A stretch of DNA of 5,981 nt from Clostridia bacterium (GTDB lineage Bacteria; Bacillota; Clostridia; Oscillospirales; Acutalibacteraceae), in NCBI GenBank assembly GCA_900766895.1, contig CAAFXF010000043.1, forward strand, positions 1 to 5,981, read 5' to 3'. The notes under the pieces are model-generated. The model was given only the letters and a program-made list of their open reading frames with translations, searched no databases and was not told where the DNA came from. This document shows positions 1 to 5,766 of the stretch, one piece after another. The position numbers were made by a program, and so were the translations under genes. Numbering within the stretch: position 1 is the first letter of the stretch; each line of letters starts with the position of its first letter.

Positions 1-63
1 CGGTGGATTGTTTTCGCCGACGTGGCAACGAGTGAAGCGAGGCGATAGAGCCGACAGGCTCGG
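1..63. repeat. GC-rich hairpin-forming, repeat-like sequence
   Basis: This stretch runs up to the tRNA-Ser remnant. It forms a perfect hairpin GAGCC-GACA-GGCTC at 48-61, and TCGCC (14-18) can pair with GGCGA (41-45) around an inner CGT/ACG pairing at 21-30. It shares the motif GAGCCGRCAGGC (48-59) with bases 179-190, and its first bases (CGGTGGA) match those at 140-146. It looks like an intergenic repeat family, but only a genome search could prove that. The left end lies outside the window. One frame is open through it (bases 2-97), but the stop falls inside the terminator stem and the predicted peptide is highly basic and low in information, so I do not call a gene. Confidence 0.4.
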
Positions 64-65
64 AA

Positions 66-85
66 AAATCCCTTGCTCTCCGCCA
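66..85 (+). pseudogene. 3' end of a tRNA-Ser, 5' part missing
   Basis: Bases 75-81 (GCTCTCC), discriminator G82 and CCA at 83-85 read as the 3' acceptor strand of a bacterial tRNA-Ser. They are preceded by CCCTT (70-74), fitting the 3' strand of a T-stem, and AAAT (66-69), fitting the end of a T-loop. A Rho-independent terminator follows five bases later, as expected after a tRNA gene. Upstream the match stops: there is no TTC of the T-loop, no AAGGG for the 5' T-stem strand, and no variable, anticodon or D arm can be drawn in bases 1-65. I therefore call a remnant, not a working tRNA. Chance similarity is possible but less likely given the CCA plus terminator context. Confidence 0.55.
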
Positions 86-89
86 AATA

Positions 90-121
90 AAAGACGGTGA
101 AAACCGTCTTTGTTTTTTTTT
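90..121 (+). terminator. Rho-independent terminator, rightward
   Basis: AAAGACGGT (90-98) pairs perfectly with ACCGTCTTT (103-111) around a GAAA tetraloop (99-102). The stem is followed by G112 and nine T residues (113-121). It presumably ended the transcript of the tRNA whose 3' end lies at 66-85. Read on the other strand it is followed by a weaker T-rich tail (complement of 85-89), so it may also act leftward. Confidence 0.9.
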
Positions 122-133
122 ACAAGGGGTGAG

Positions 134-198
134 GGTCTCCGGTGGAGACCTCTGCACGAATGTGCAGAAGAATCGAACGAGCCGGCAGGCGAGACGAT
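134..198. repeat. cluster of short hairpins between two terminators
   Basis: Three structures lie almost end to end. GGTCTCC (134-140) pairs with GGAGACC (144-150) around GGT. TCTGCAC (151-157) pairs with GTGCAGA (162-168) around GAAT. A weaker arm has ATCG (172-175) with CGAT (195-198) outside GCC (181-183) with GGC (188-190). The first two stems are perfect 7-bp helices. The cluster lies between facing terminators, outside any recognisable gene. It could be a REP-like or small mobile repeat, or the remains of a structured RNA; I do not recognise a known RNA family. Bases 199-223 after it show nothing notable. Confidence 0.5.
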
Positions 199-223
199 GT
201 AACTATAAACGACTAAGGAAATT

Positions 224-257
224 AAAAAGCGGATTGAAAATAATTTCAACCCGCTTT
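224..257 (-). terminator. Rho-independent terminator of the ktr operon
   Basis: Eleven bases beyond the ktrA stop, a 14-bp stem forms between 226-239 and 244-257 with an ATAA loop (240-243). On the leftward transcript the only non-Watson-Crick pair is a G-U wobble (250 with 233). On the rightward strand the same position is an A-C mismatch. The leftward stem is followed by a run of U (complement of 224-228), then AAUUU. The structure is therefore best read as the leftward terminator of the sialidase-ktrB-ktrA transcript. Confidence 0.85.
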
Positions 258-268
258 GTTGTTTTGTT

Positions 269-916
269 TTATATATGAAAGCATTTGTGCAGTGATTTGT
301 AATCACCGAGAACAAGTAAGCTTTTGCTTGCAGAAAGATATGTATCAGGTGATATTGACATATTCATTCTGCCGTTTTCCTTGATTGCTAAAATATTGAT
401 GTTATACTTTCTTCTGACATCAAGCTGACCGATTGTTTTACCGTTCCAATCCCTTGGCATTTGAACCTCAAAAATTGCGTGTTCATCATCAATCTCAATA
501 AAATCAAGAATATGGTCTGCTGTGTATCGCATAGCCGTCCATCTTGCCATTTGCTTTTCGGGATAAACAACCTCGTCTGCACCGTTACGGAGCAAGAATT
601 TTTCCTGCACATCTCGCTTTGCGGCAGATACCACACAGCTTGCGCCAAGCTCCTTTAGCAGTGAAGTTGTTTCAAGAGAGTTTTGAAAATTGCCCGACAT
701 TGCTACAATACATACATCAAAGTTTTTGATGCCTAATGATTGCAGAAAATCAACATTTGTGCTGTCGCCGATTTGAGCACTTGTAACAATCGGAAGAATT
801 TCGTTAACTCTGTCCTCGTTTTGATCAACCGCCATAATCTCGTGATCAAGTCTGTTAAGTTCGGTTGCTATATGCTTACCGAATAAGCCTAATCCAATCA
901 ATAGTACGCTTTTCAT
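269..916 (-). CDS. ktrA: KtrA-type potassium channel gating subunit (RCK protein)
   Basis: A 215-residue cytosolic regulatory subunit of a Trk/Ktr potassium uptake system. The N-terminal RCK (Rossmann) domain, about residues 1-125, starts with the nucleotide-binding loop GLGLFG (8-13), and D31 at the end of the second strand fits NAD/ATP ribose binding. Residues from about 132 to the end form the RCK_C domain. Length matches the KtrA/KtrC subunits of Bacilli (about 220 residues). In that family an octameric ring binds ATP/ADP to gate the membrane subunit, and the RCK_C domain can bind c-di-AMP, which inhibits uptake; neither can be confirmed here. The ATG is preceded by AAAGGAGAAC (921-930), overlapping the ktrB stop. 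The gene lies 12 bases after ktrB and just before a terminator, so it is the last gene of the operon. TrkA-like is an equivalent name. Confidence 0.93.
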   Translation of the reverse strand: MKSVLLIGLGLFGKHIATELNRLDHEIMAVDQNEDRVNEILPIVTSAQIGDSTNVDFLQSLGIKNFDVCIVAMSGNFQNSLETTSLLKELGASCVVSAAKRDVQEKFLLRNGADEVVYPEKQMARWTAMRYTADHILDFIEIDDEHAIFEVQMPRDWNGKTIGQLDVRRKYNINILAIKENGRMNMSISPDTYLSASKSLLVLGDYKSLHKCFHI

Positions 917-928
917 TTGTGTTCTCCT

Positions 929-2269
929 TTAACCTACCGTGATTTTATCAAGAGGTAGCTTTGCGTTAATTTTTTTGCTTCCTGAAAGTGCAGCATAAAT
1001 AAGAGTTAATCCACCGACTCTGCCGAGGAACATTAGTACAATAATTATAACCTGTGATGCAGGATGGAGTGTTGGGGTCAATCCGAGAGATAAGCCAACT
1101 GTACCGATTGCAGAGGCTGATTCAAATAAACAATCAGCAAGCGGTATTTTTTCTATTGTGCTTATTGCAATCCCACCGAAGTAGAATAATACAAAGTACA
1201 TTATTGCGATTGTTGACGCATTTTTAACCGCAGAATTGTCAAATCTTCTTCCAAAAGCAGTAACATCCTCGCGTCGCCTAAAGGTTGCAATTGCGTTTAA
1301 TATCAACACGGCGATGGTTGTTGTTTTAAGTCCGCCGGCAGTTGAGCCCGGAGAACCGCCGATAAGCATAAGAGCAATCATAATAGCCTGCGAAGGTCTT
1401 GACATAGCGGTTAAATCAGCTGTGTTGAAGCCGGCAGTTCTTGTGGTAACTGATTGGAACAATGCAAGAAAAACTCTTTTTCCTGCACTTACATCGCTGA
1501 AATCAAAGAAATAAAAATATACAGCCGGAACGATAACTAATATAGCAGATGTAACAAGAATAATCTTGCTTTGCATTCTGTATTTTTTTACCTTGAGTTT
1601 TTTTGTACAAATATCATCCCAGGTTAAAAATCCAATTCCGCCGATTATGATTAAAAGCATTATTACAATATTAAGCAGGGGATTTGTGTTAAAGCCTGTA
1701 AATGATTGATATGGGCTTTGTTCTGTGCCCAAAATATCAAAGCCTGCATTACAAAAGGCTGATATGGAATGGAATACTGAAAGCCATATTCCTTTCGGTC
1801 CGAATTGCTTGCAAAATACAGGCATCAGTGATATGGCGCCTATGGCTTCAACAATGAATGTGCCGAAAAGAATAAATCTTGTCAGCTTAACAATACCTCC
1901 AACCTTTGGGGCAGAAATTGCATCCTGCATTGTGCTTCTTTGTAAAAGGGATATTCTTCTGCCGGCAAGCATTGCGAACGAAGCCGCAACAGTTACGACT
2001 CCAAGTCCGCCGATTTGTATCAAAACAAGTATAATTGCCTGACCGAATACAGACCAATAGCTACCGGTATCATGTACAACAAGACCTGTAACACATACTG
2101 CCGATGTTGATGTGAAAAGAGCCTCGTTAAAAGGAGTTACAACTCTTTGAGTCGAGGAAATCGGTAACATCAGCAAAAATGCTCCAAGCAGAATTACACC
2201 TGCAAATCCAAATATTATTAGTTGAAAAGATGTCAGATGTTTTTTGTTTTTATATAGCTTGTCAGCCAT
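929..2269 (-). CDS. ktrB: KtrB/TrkH-family potassium-translocating membrane subunit
   Basis: A 446-residue integral membrane protein of the Trk/Ktr/HKT superfamily, built as four M1-P-M2 repeats. The four selectivity-filter loops are visible, each with its key glycine: CVTGL (G62), CNAGF (G176), RTAGF (G280) and GTVGL (G392). The GGSPGSTAGG segment (304-313) corresponds to the flexible intramembrane gate loop in the third repeat, and R417 in FLGRVGG matches the conserved arginine of the last helix. Length and the short N-terminus before the first helix match KtrB (about 445 residues) better than the longer TrkH. In the family it moves potassium, often with sodium coupling, across the cytoplasmic membrane under control of the KtrA ring. 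A ribosome site AAGGAGA (2281-2287) precedes the ATG. The 20-base gap to the sialidase gene leaves no room for a riboswitch directly upstream. Confidence 0.95.
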   Translation of the reverse strand: MADKLYKNKKHLTSFQLIIFGFAGVILLGAFLLMLPISSTQRVVTPFNEALFTSTSAVCVTGLVVHDTGSYWSVFGQAIILVLIQIGGLGVVTVAASFAMLAGRRISLLQRSTMQDAISAPKVGGIVKLTRFILFGTFIVEAIGAISLMPVFCKQFGPKGIWLSVFHSISAFCNAGFDILGTEQSPYQSFTGFNTNPLLNIVIMLLIIIGGIGFLTWDDICTKKLKVKKYRMQSKIILVTSAILVIVPAVYFYFFDFSDVSAGKRVFLALFQSVTTRTAGFNTADLTAMSRPSQAIMIALMLIGGSPGSTAGGLKTTTIAVLILNAIATFRRREDVTAFGRRFDNSAVKNASTIAIMYFVLFYFGGIAISTIEKIPLADCLFESASAIGTVGLSLGLTPTLHPASQVIIIVLMFLGRVGGLTLIYAALSGSKKINAKLPLDKITVG

Positions 2270-2289
2270 AATGCGTTGATTCTCCTTTT

Positions 2290-3627
2290 TTATACGTTAA
2301 AGGTTTCAAATGCAATGTGTGAGCTTGGCTGATCCTCATACAATACGCCGATAGTATTGTCGTTAATCTTTGTCATACAGCTGTAAGCATAAAAGCCTTC
2401 GTTGATTTTTATATCATCCTTAGCCCACTTAATGCCCTTGCATTTGCCTTTTTTATCGTACTCAAATGTGCCTACGGAAATAACACCGTCGTGTCTGCCT
2501 TTTTTGGACGGATGAGATACAAACATTCTGTCACCGATAACAAGACAGTTCTTTTGACATTTCGGAGCCTTGAACGGTGCCTTCTTTGTCTTTTCCCAGG
2601 TGATTCCGTTGTCGCGGGAAATTGCGGCAGGAGTTTTTTTGTAGCCCTTTGCCCTTGAGAATGAGTACAAAACTCCGTCAGGACCTTCTGCCAATGTCCA
2701 TTCGTCAATGTTTGGTGTGAAAGTAATATTTTCGTTTCTTCTCCATGTTTCACCGTTGTCATCGGAATATACACATACGGTACCGTTGAGTGTATAAAGA
2801 GGGAACAGAATTCTTCCGTTTTTGGTAGTTAACGCACTGCCTGGTGCAACGCCGAGGAAAAATCCGTCCTTCTTTTGATTAAGAATACTGCCTGTGATGT
2901 CAACCGGCTTTGACCATGTTTCACCCTTGTCAGAGCTTTTAAGCATAAATACATAATTTCGTTTAACTGCCTTAAGCGGTGAACCGTAGGTGGTTTTACT
3001 GTTGCCGTCAACAGCCTTGCCCTTGGCTCCGTTAAGGAAAATGTTGCCTACATACTCGCTGTCCTTGTAAAGCTCACCGTCGGTAAAGTTAACTGTATAC
3101 GGAGTTGATTTTTTGTTTTTGTCAAGCACCTTGCCGCTGTTAAGGACATAGTAATAGCTTCCGTCTCTGTCATAAATAAGCGGAACAGTTTGCCCGTCAA
3201 AGCTTGCATAAGCAAGCTTGCCTTTATCCATCATTTTCTTGTTGAAAAGTCCTTTTGATTCCGGATAGAAGGTAACAAGCATAACTATGTCACCGTTTGG
3301 AGCAACAGTCATACAAGGATCAATATAAAAAGCAGTAGCTGTGTTTTCCCTATCACTGTTAATAACTCTTGCAGGCGGAGTAACAATTGATTTAAGCGGT
3401 GACCAAGTCTTTCCTTCGTCGTTGCTTGTCCTAATGCCTATTTCTATGTATCCCCAGTCGGTTGGAACATAAGCGTTGTCAATTGCGGCAACAAGAGTGC
3501 CACCGGCATTTACAATGCTTGGAATACGAAATGCAACACCTCTGTTGCCGTCGTCAGCATCCTTAATGAATTCGGGGGATAAAAAATCCTCGTTAGTTCC
3601 GCAAAAAAGAATTTGTCTATTTGCCAT
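2290..3627 (-). CDS. GH33 exo-alpha-sialidase, NanA-like, no signal peptide
   Basis: A 445-residue sialidase (neuraminidase), releasing terminal sialic acid from glycans. The FRIP motif (33-36) carries the first triad arginine, R34. Acid/base D57 lies in TDWG. Four Asp-boxes, S-x-D-x-G-x-T-W, sit at 68-75, 231-238, 288-295 and 337-344. By comparison with pneumococcal NanA from memory, E309 and Y415 form the nucleophile pair, and R325 and R378 complete the arginine triad. Residues of about 134-222 correspond to the domain inserted in the NanA/NanB catalytic fold. No signal peptide, lectin domain or wall anchor is seen, so a cytoplasmic location is inferred. I chose the ATG at 3627 because AGGGTG (3634-3639) is well spaced from it; a GTG at 3636 would add three residues. 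An in-frame stop at 3664-3666 excludes a longer form. Hydrolysis versus trans-sialidase chemistry cannot be decided. Confidence 0.9.
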   Translation of the reverse strand: MANRQILFCGTNEDFLSPEFIKDADDGNRGVAFRIPSIVNAGGTLVAAIDNAYVPTDWGYIEIGIRTSNDEGKTWSPLKSIVTPPARVINSDRENTATAFYIDPCMTVAPNGDIVMLVTFYPESKGLFNKKMMDKGKLAYASFDGQTVPLIYDRDGSYYYVLNSGKVLDKNKKSTPYTVNFTDGELYKDSEYVGNIFLNGAKGKAVDGNSKTTYGSPLKAVKRNYVFMLKSSDKGETWSKPVDITGSILNQKKDGFFLGVAPGSALTTKNGRILFPLYTLNGTVCVYSDDNGETWRRNENITFTPNIDEWTLAEGPDGVLYSFSRAKGYKKTPAAISRDNGITWEKTKKAPFKAPKCQKNCLVIGDRMFVSHPSKKGRHDGVISVGTFEYDKKGKCKGIKWAKDDIKINEGFYAYSCMTKINDNTIGVLYEDQPSSHIAFETFNV

Positions 3628-3633
3628 ATATAT

Positions 3634-3641
3634 CACCCTTT
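3634..3641 (-). promoter_or_regulatory. ribosome binding site deciding the sialidase start
   Basis: The leftward strand reads AAAGGGTG here, followed by ATATAT and the ATG at 3627. The spacing is right for that ATG. The alternative GTG start (3634-3636) lies inside this Shine-Dalgarno-like sequence and would have no site of its own, so the shorter protein is preferred. Confidence 0.65.
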
Positions 3642-3667
3642 TTGTAAAATTTTGTTCTATAAATTAC

Positions 3668-3696
3668 ATTATATCAAAAAATCAAATTTTATACAA
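3668..3696 (-). promoter_or_regulatory. candidate promoter of the sialidase-ktrBA operon
   Basis: On the leftward strand a perfect -10 box TATAAT lies at 3668-3673, with TTGTAT at 3691-3696 as a weak -35 (TTG conserved), separated by 17 bases. Transcription would begin near 3661, giving a leader of about 34 bases. The whole region is very AT-rich, so chance matches are a risk. Confidence 0.55.
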
Positions 3697-3715
3697 TATA
3701 CATTTTTATAAAATT
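3685..3715. repeat. 9-bp perfect inverted repeat, possible operator
   Basis: AATTTTATA (3685-3693) and TATAAAATT (3707-3715) are perfect inverted copies separated by 13 bases. The left arm overlaps the candidate -35 of the sialidase promoter, where a repressor could act. There is no T-run suited to a terminator. The arms are pure A/T in an AT-rich region, so coincidence is quite possible. Confidence 0.3.
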
Positions 3716-3740
3716 AGCAGTATTTCACAGCAAGCAGCAC

Positions 3741-3769
3741 TTGATAATTCCGTACATTTGTTGTATAAT
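3741..3769 (+). promoter_or_regulatory. sigma-A type promoter of uvrBA
   Basis: TTGATA (3741-3746) and a perfect TATAAT (3764-3769) are separated by exactly 17 bases. Transcription would start near 3776, giving a leader of about 29 bases to the uvrB ATG. This is the best promoter in the window. Confidence 0.8.
3751..3764. promoter_or_regulatory. LexA-like box inside the uvrB promoter
   Basis: CGTACATTTGTTGT resembles the Gram-positive LexA (DinR) operator CGAACRNRYGTTYG. It keeps C, G, A, C on the left and GTT on the right, with four mismatches of 14. Its position between -35 and -10 is where a repressor would block transcription, and uvrBA is a classical LexA target in Bacillus. The match is imperfect, so this is a candidate only. 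Confidence 0.4.
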
Positions 3770-3788
3770 ATATTGATTATAGTTTTTT

Positions 3789-3796
3789 AGGAAAAG
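3789..3796 (+). promoter_or_regulatory. ribosome binding site of uvrB
   Basis: AGGAAAAG is the only purine-rich site before uvrB. From AGGA it lies 12 bases before the ATG at 3805 and 6 bases before a TTG at 3799. The ATG is preferred because homologous UvrB proteins begin close to this residue and ATG is the commoner start, although the spacing is a little long. Confidence 0.5.
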
Positions 3797-3804
3797 ATTT
3801 GCAT

Positions 3805-5757
3805 ATGGATAAGTTCAAATTAGTAAGTAAATTTAAGCCGACAGGTGACCAACCGCAAGCAATCGACGCTCTTGTTGATGGGGTTTTGCACGGTGACAGG
3901 GAACAAACGCTTATGGGTGTTACCGGTTCGGGTAAAACCTTTACAATGGCTAATATCATTGAAAGGGTAAACAAGCCCACTCTTGTGCTTGCTCATAACA
4001 AAACTCTTGCGGCACAGCTGTGCTCCGAGTTTAAGGAGTTCTTTCCCGATAATGCCGTTGAGTATTTTGTGTCATATTACGATTACTATCAGCCTGAGGC
4101 ATATGTTCCTACAACGGATACTTATATCGAAAAGGACAGTTCTATTAATGATGAGATTGATAAGCTTCGTCACAGTGCAACAGCGGCCTTGTCAGAGCGA
4201 CGGGATGTTATTATTGTTGCGTCCGTATCGTGTATATATTCTATTGGTGATCCTCTTGATTACAAAAAGATGGTTGTTTCTCTGCGCCCCGGTATGCAAA
4301 AGGACAGAGATGAATTAATACACAAGCTTGTTGAAATTCAATATGAACGAAACGATATAAATTTTGTTCGTAACAAATTCAGAGTTCGCGGTGATACGGT
4401 TGAGATATATCCTGCAGGCAGTAGCGGCAGTGCGGTTAGAGTTGAATTTTTCGGTGATGAAATAGATAGGATATGCGAAATAAATCCTTTGACAGGTAAG
4501 GTTGAGGGTGTGTTAAGCTCATGCGTAATTTACCCGGCATCTCACTATGTAGTAGGACCGGAAAAGCTCAAAAAGGCTCTCAAGCAGATATATGATGAAA
4601 TGGTTGAACGTGTTGCTTATTTTGAAGAAAATGGCAAGCTCCTTGAGGCACAGCGTATAAAGGAGCGCACAATGAACGACATTGAAATGCTTGAGGAAAC
4701 AGGCTTTTGCAAGGGTATAGAAAACTATTCAAGAATAATGAGCGACCGTAAGCCCGGTGAGGCTCCGTTTACTCTTATTGATTATTTCCCCGATGATTTT
4801 CTTTTGTTTGTTGACGAAAGCCACGTTATGCTTCCGCAGGTTAGGGGAATGTTCGGCGGAGACCGCTCAAGAAAGCAAAGCCTTATTGATTACGGCTTTA
4901 GATTGCCATCTGCATATGATAACAGACCGTTAAAGTTTGATGAATTTTACAGCAAAATTAATCAGGTTATTTTTACCTCGGCAACTCCCGGTGATTTTGA
5001 AAAGAATGTATCAACTCAAATAGTTGAGCAGGTTATCAGACCGACAGGCTTGCTTGACCCGATTATCACGGTTAAGCCGACAGATGACCAAATGGATGAC
5101 CTATTGTCTGAAATTAATATCAGGACATCTCGCGGTGAAAGGGTACTTGTTACAACTCTTACAAAGAAAATGGCAGAGGATTTAACCGCTTATCTTGAAG
5201 GCTTTGATGTTAAGGTAAGATATATGCATCACGATGTTGATACCATTGAAAGAATGGAGATTATTCGTGACCTGCGTCTCGGTAATTTCGATGTATTGGT
5301 AGGCATTAACCTTTTGCGTGAGGGACTTGATATTCCCGAGGTATCGCTTGTTGCAATTCTTGATGCCGATAAAGAGGGATTTCTCCGTTCGGAAACCTCA
5401 CTTGTACAAACTATCGGCCGTGCCGCAAGAAATGAAAACGGTGAGGTAATAATGTATGCAGACAGCGTTACTCCTTCCATGGAAAGGGCTATTACCGAAA
5501 CCGAAAGAAGAAGAAAAATACAAGAGCAGTACAATTCGGAGCATAATATTATTCCGAGAACAATTAAAAAGGATGTTCGTGATGTTATTGAAATTACATC
5601 AAAGGACGTGCTTGACGATAAGAATAGACGAATGACTGCAAAAGAACGCAGAGTATTGATTGACAAGCTCACGCGTGAAATGAAGGAGGCCGCAAGAATG
5701 CTTGAATTTGAGCATGCCGCATTCCTTCGTGACAAAATCAAGGAACTTGAAGAATAA
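3805..5757 (+). CDS. uvrB: excinuclease ABC subunit UvrB
   Basis: UvrB, the damage-verifying helicase-like subunit of nucleotide excision repair, 650 residues and complete (family usually 650-680). It receives damaged DNA from UvrA, inserts a beta-hairpin between the strands and recruits the nuclease UvrC. Visible motifs: Walker A GVTGSGKT (38-45), the aromatic-rich beta-hairpin around 90-112 (YYDYYQPEAYVP), motif II DESH (337-340), the helicase motif TSATP (391-395), motif VI QTIGRAARN (535-543), and a C-terminal UVR domain (about 615-650) that contacts UvrC. The ATG at 3805 was chosen; a TTG two codons upstream is the alternative. It has its own promoter, divergent from the sialidase operon, with a LexA-like box, and leads directly into uvrA, the order found in Bacillus uvrBA. 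No missing key residues are seen. Confidence 0.98.
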   Translation: MDKFKLVSKFKPTGDQPQAIDALVDGVLHGDREQTLMGVTGSGKTFTMANIIERVNKPTLVLAHNKTLAAQLCSEFKEFFPDNAVEYFVSYYDYYQPEAYVPTTDTYIEKDSSINDEIDKLRHSATAALSERRDVIIVASVSCIYSIGDPLDYKKMVVSLRPGMQKDRDELIHKLVEIQYERNDINFVRNKFRVRGDTVEIYPAGSSGSAVRVEFFGDEIDRICEINPLTGKVEGVLSSCVIYPASHYVVGPEKLKKALKQIYDEMVERVAYFEENGKLLEAQRIKERTMNDIEMLEETGFCKGIENYSRIMSDRKPGEAPFTLIDYFPDDFLLFVDESHVMLPQVRGMFGGDRSRKQSLIDYGFRLPSAYDNRPLKFDEFYSKINQVIFTSATPGDFEKNVSTQIVEQVIRPTGLLDPIITVKPTDDQMDDLLSEINIRTSRGERVLVTTLTKKMAEDLTAYLEGFDVKVRYMHHDVDTIERMEIIRDLRLGNFDVLVGINLLREGLDIPEVSLVAILDADKEGFLRSETSLVQTIGRAARNENGEVIMYADSVTPSMERAITETERRRKIQEQYNSEHNIIPRTIKKDVRDVIEITSKDVLDDKNRRMTAKERRVLIDKLTREMKEAARMLEFEHAAFLRDKIKELEE

Positions 5758-5766
5758 GGAGCAGGT

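Noticed and set aside
1..85. A complete functional tRNA-Ser
   Set aside because: No T-arm, variable arm, anticodon arm or D-arm can be drawn upstream of the 3' end.
2..100. Open frame entering from the left edge, ending in TGA at 98-100
   Set aside because: Its stop lies in the terminator stem and it runs through the tRNA-Ser remnant and hairpin repeats; the strand opposite is also open. It is probably GC-rich repeat sequence without coding function.
1725..2042. 105-codon rightward open frame opposite ktrB
   Set aside because: Antisense to conserved transmembrane coding sequence, with no ribosome site or recognisable domain.
2290..2321. TTGCAT / TATAAA pair at the end of the sialidase gene as a possible ktrB promoter
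   Set aside because: Spacing is only 15 bases, and a start point there would fall on or after the ktrB ribosome site, leaving no usable leader.
3200..3219. Perfect 8-bp inverted repeat (AAGCTTGC / GCAAGCTT, loop ATAA)
   Set aside because: It lies inside the sialidase coding sequence, encodes conserved-looking residues of the KLAYAS segment, and has no terminator tail; taken as coding coincidence.
5041..5050. CCGACAGGCT in uvrB matching the repeat at 51-60
   Set aside because: A ten-base match inside conserved coding sequence (RPTGLLDP), without the surrounding hairpin; chance.
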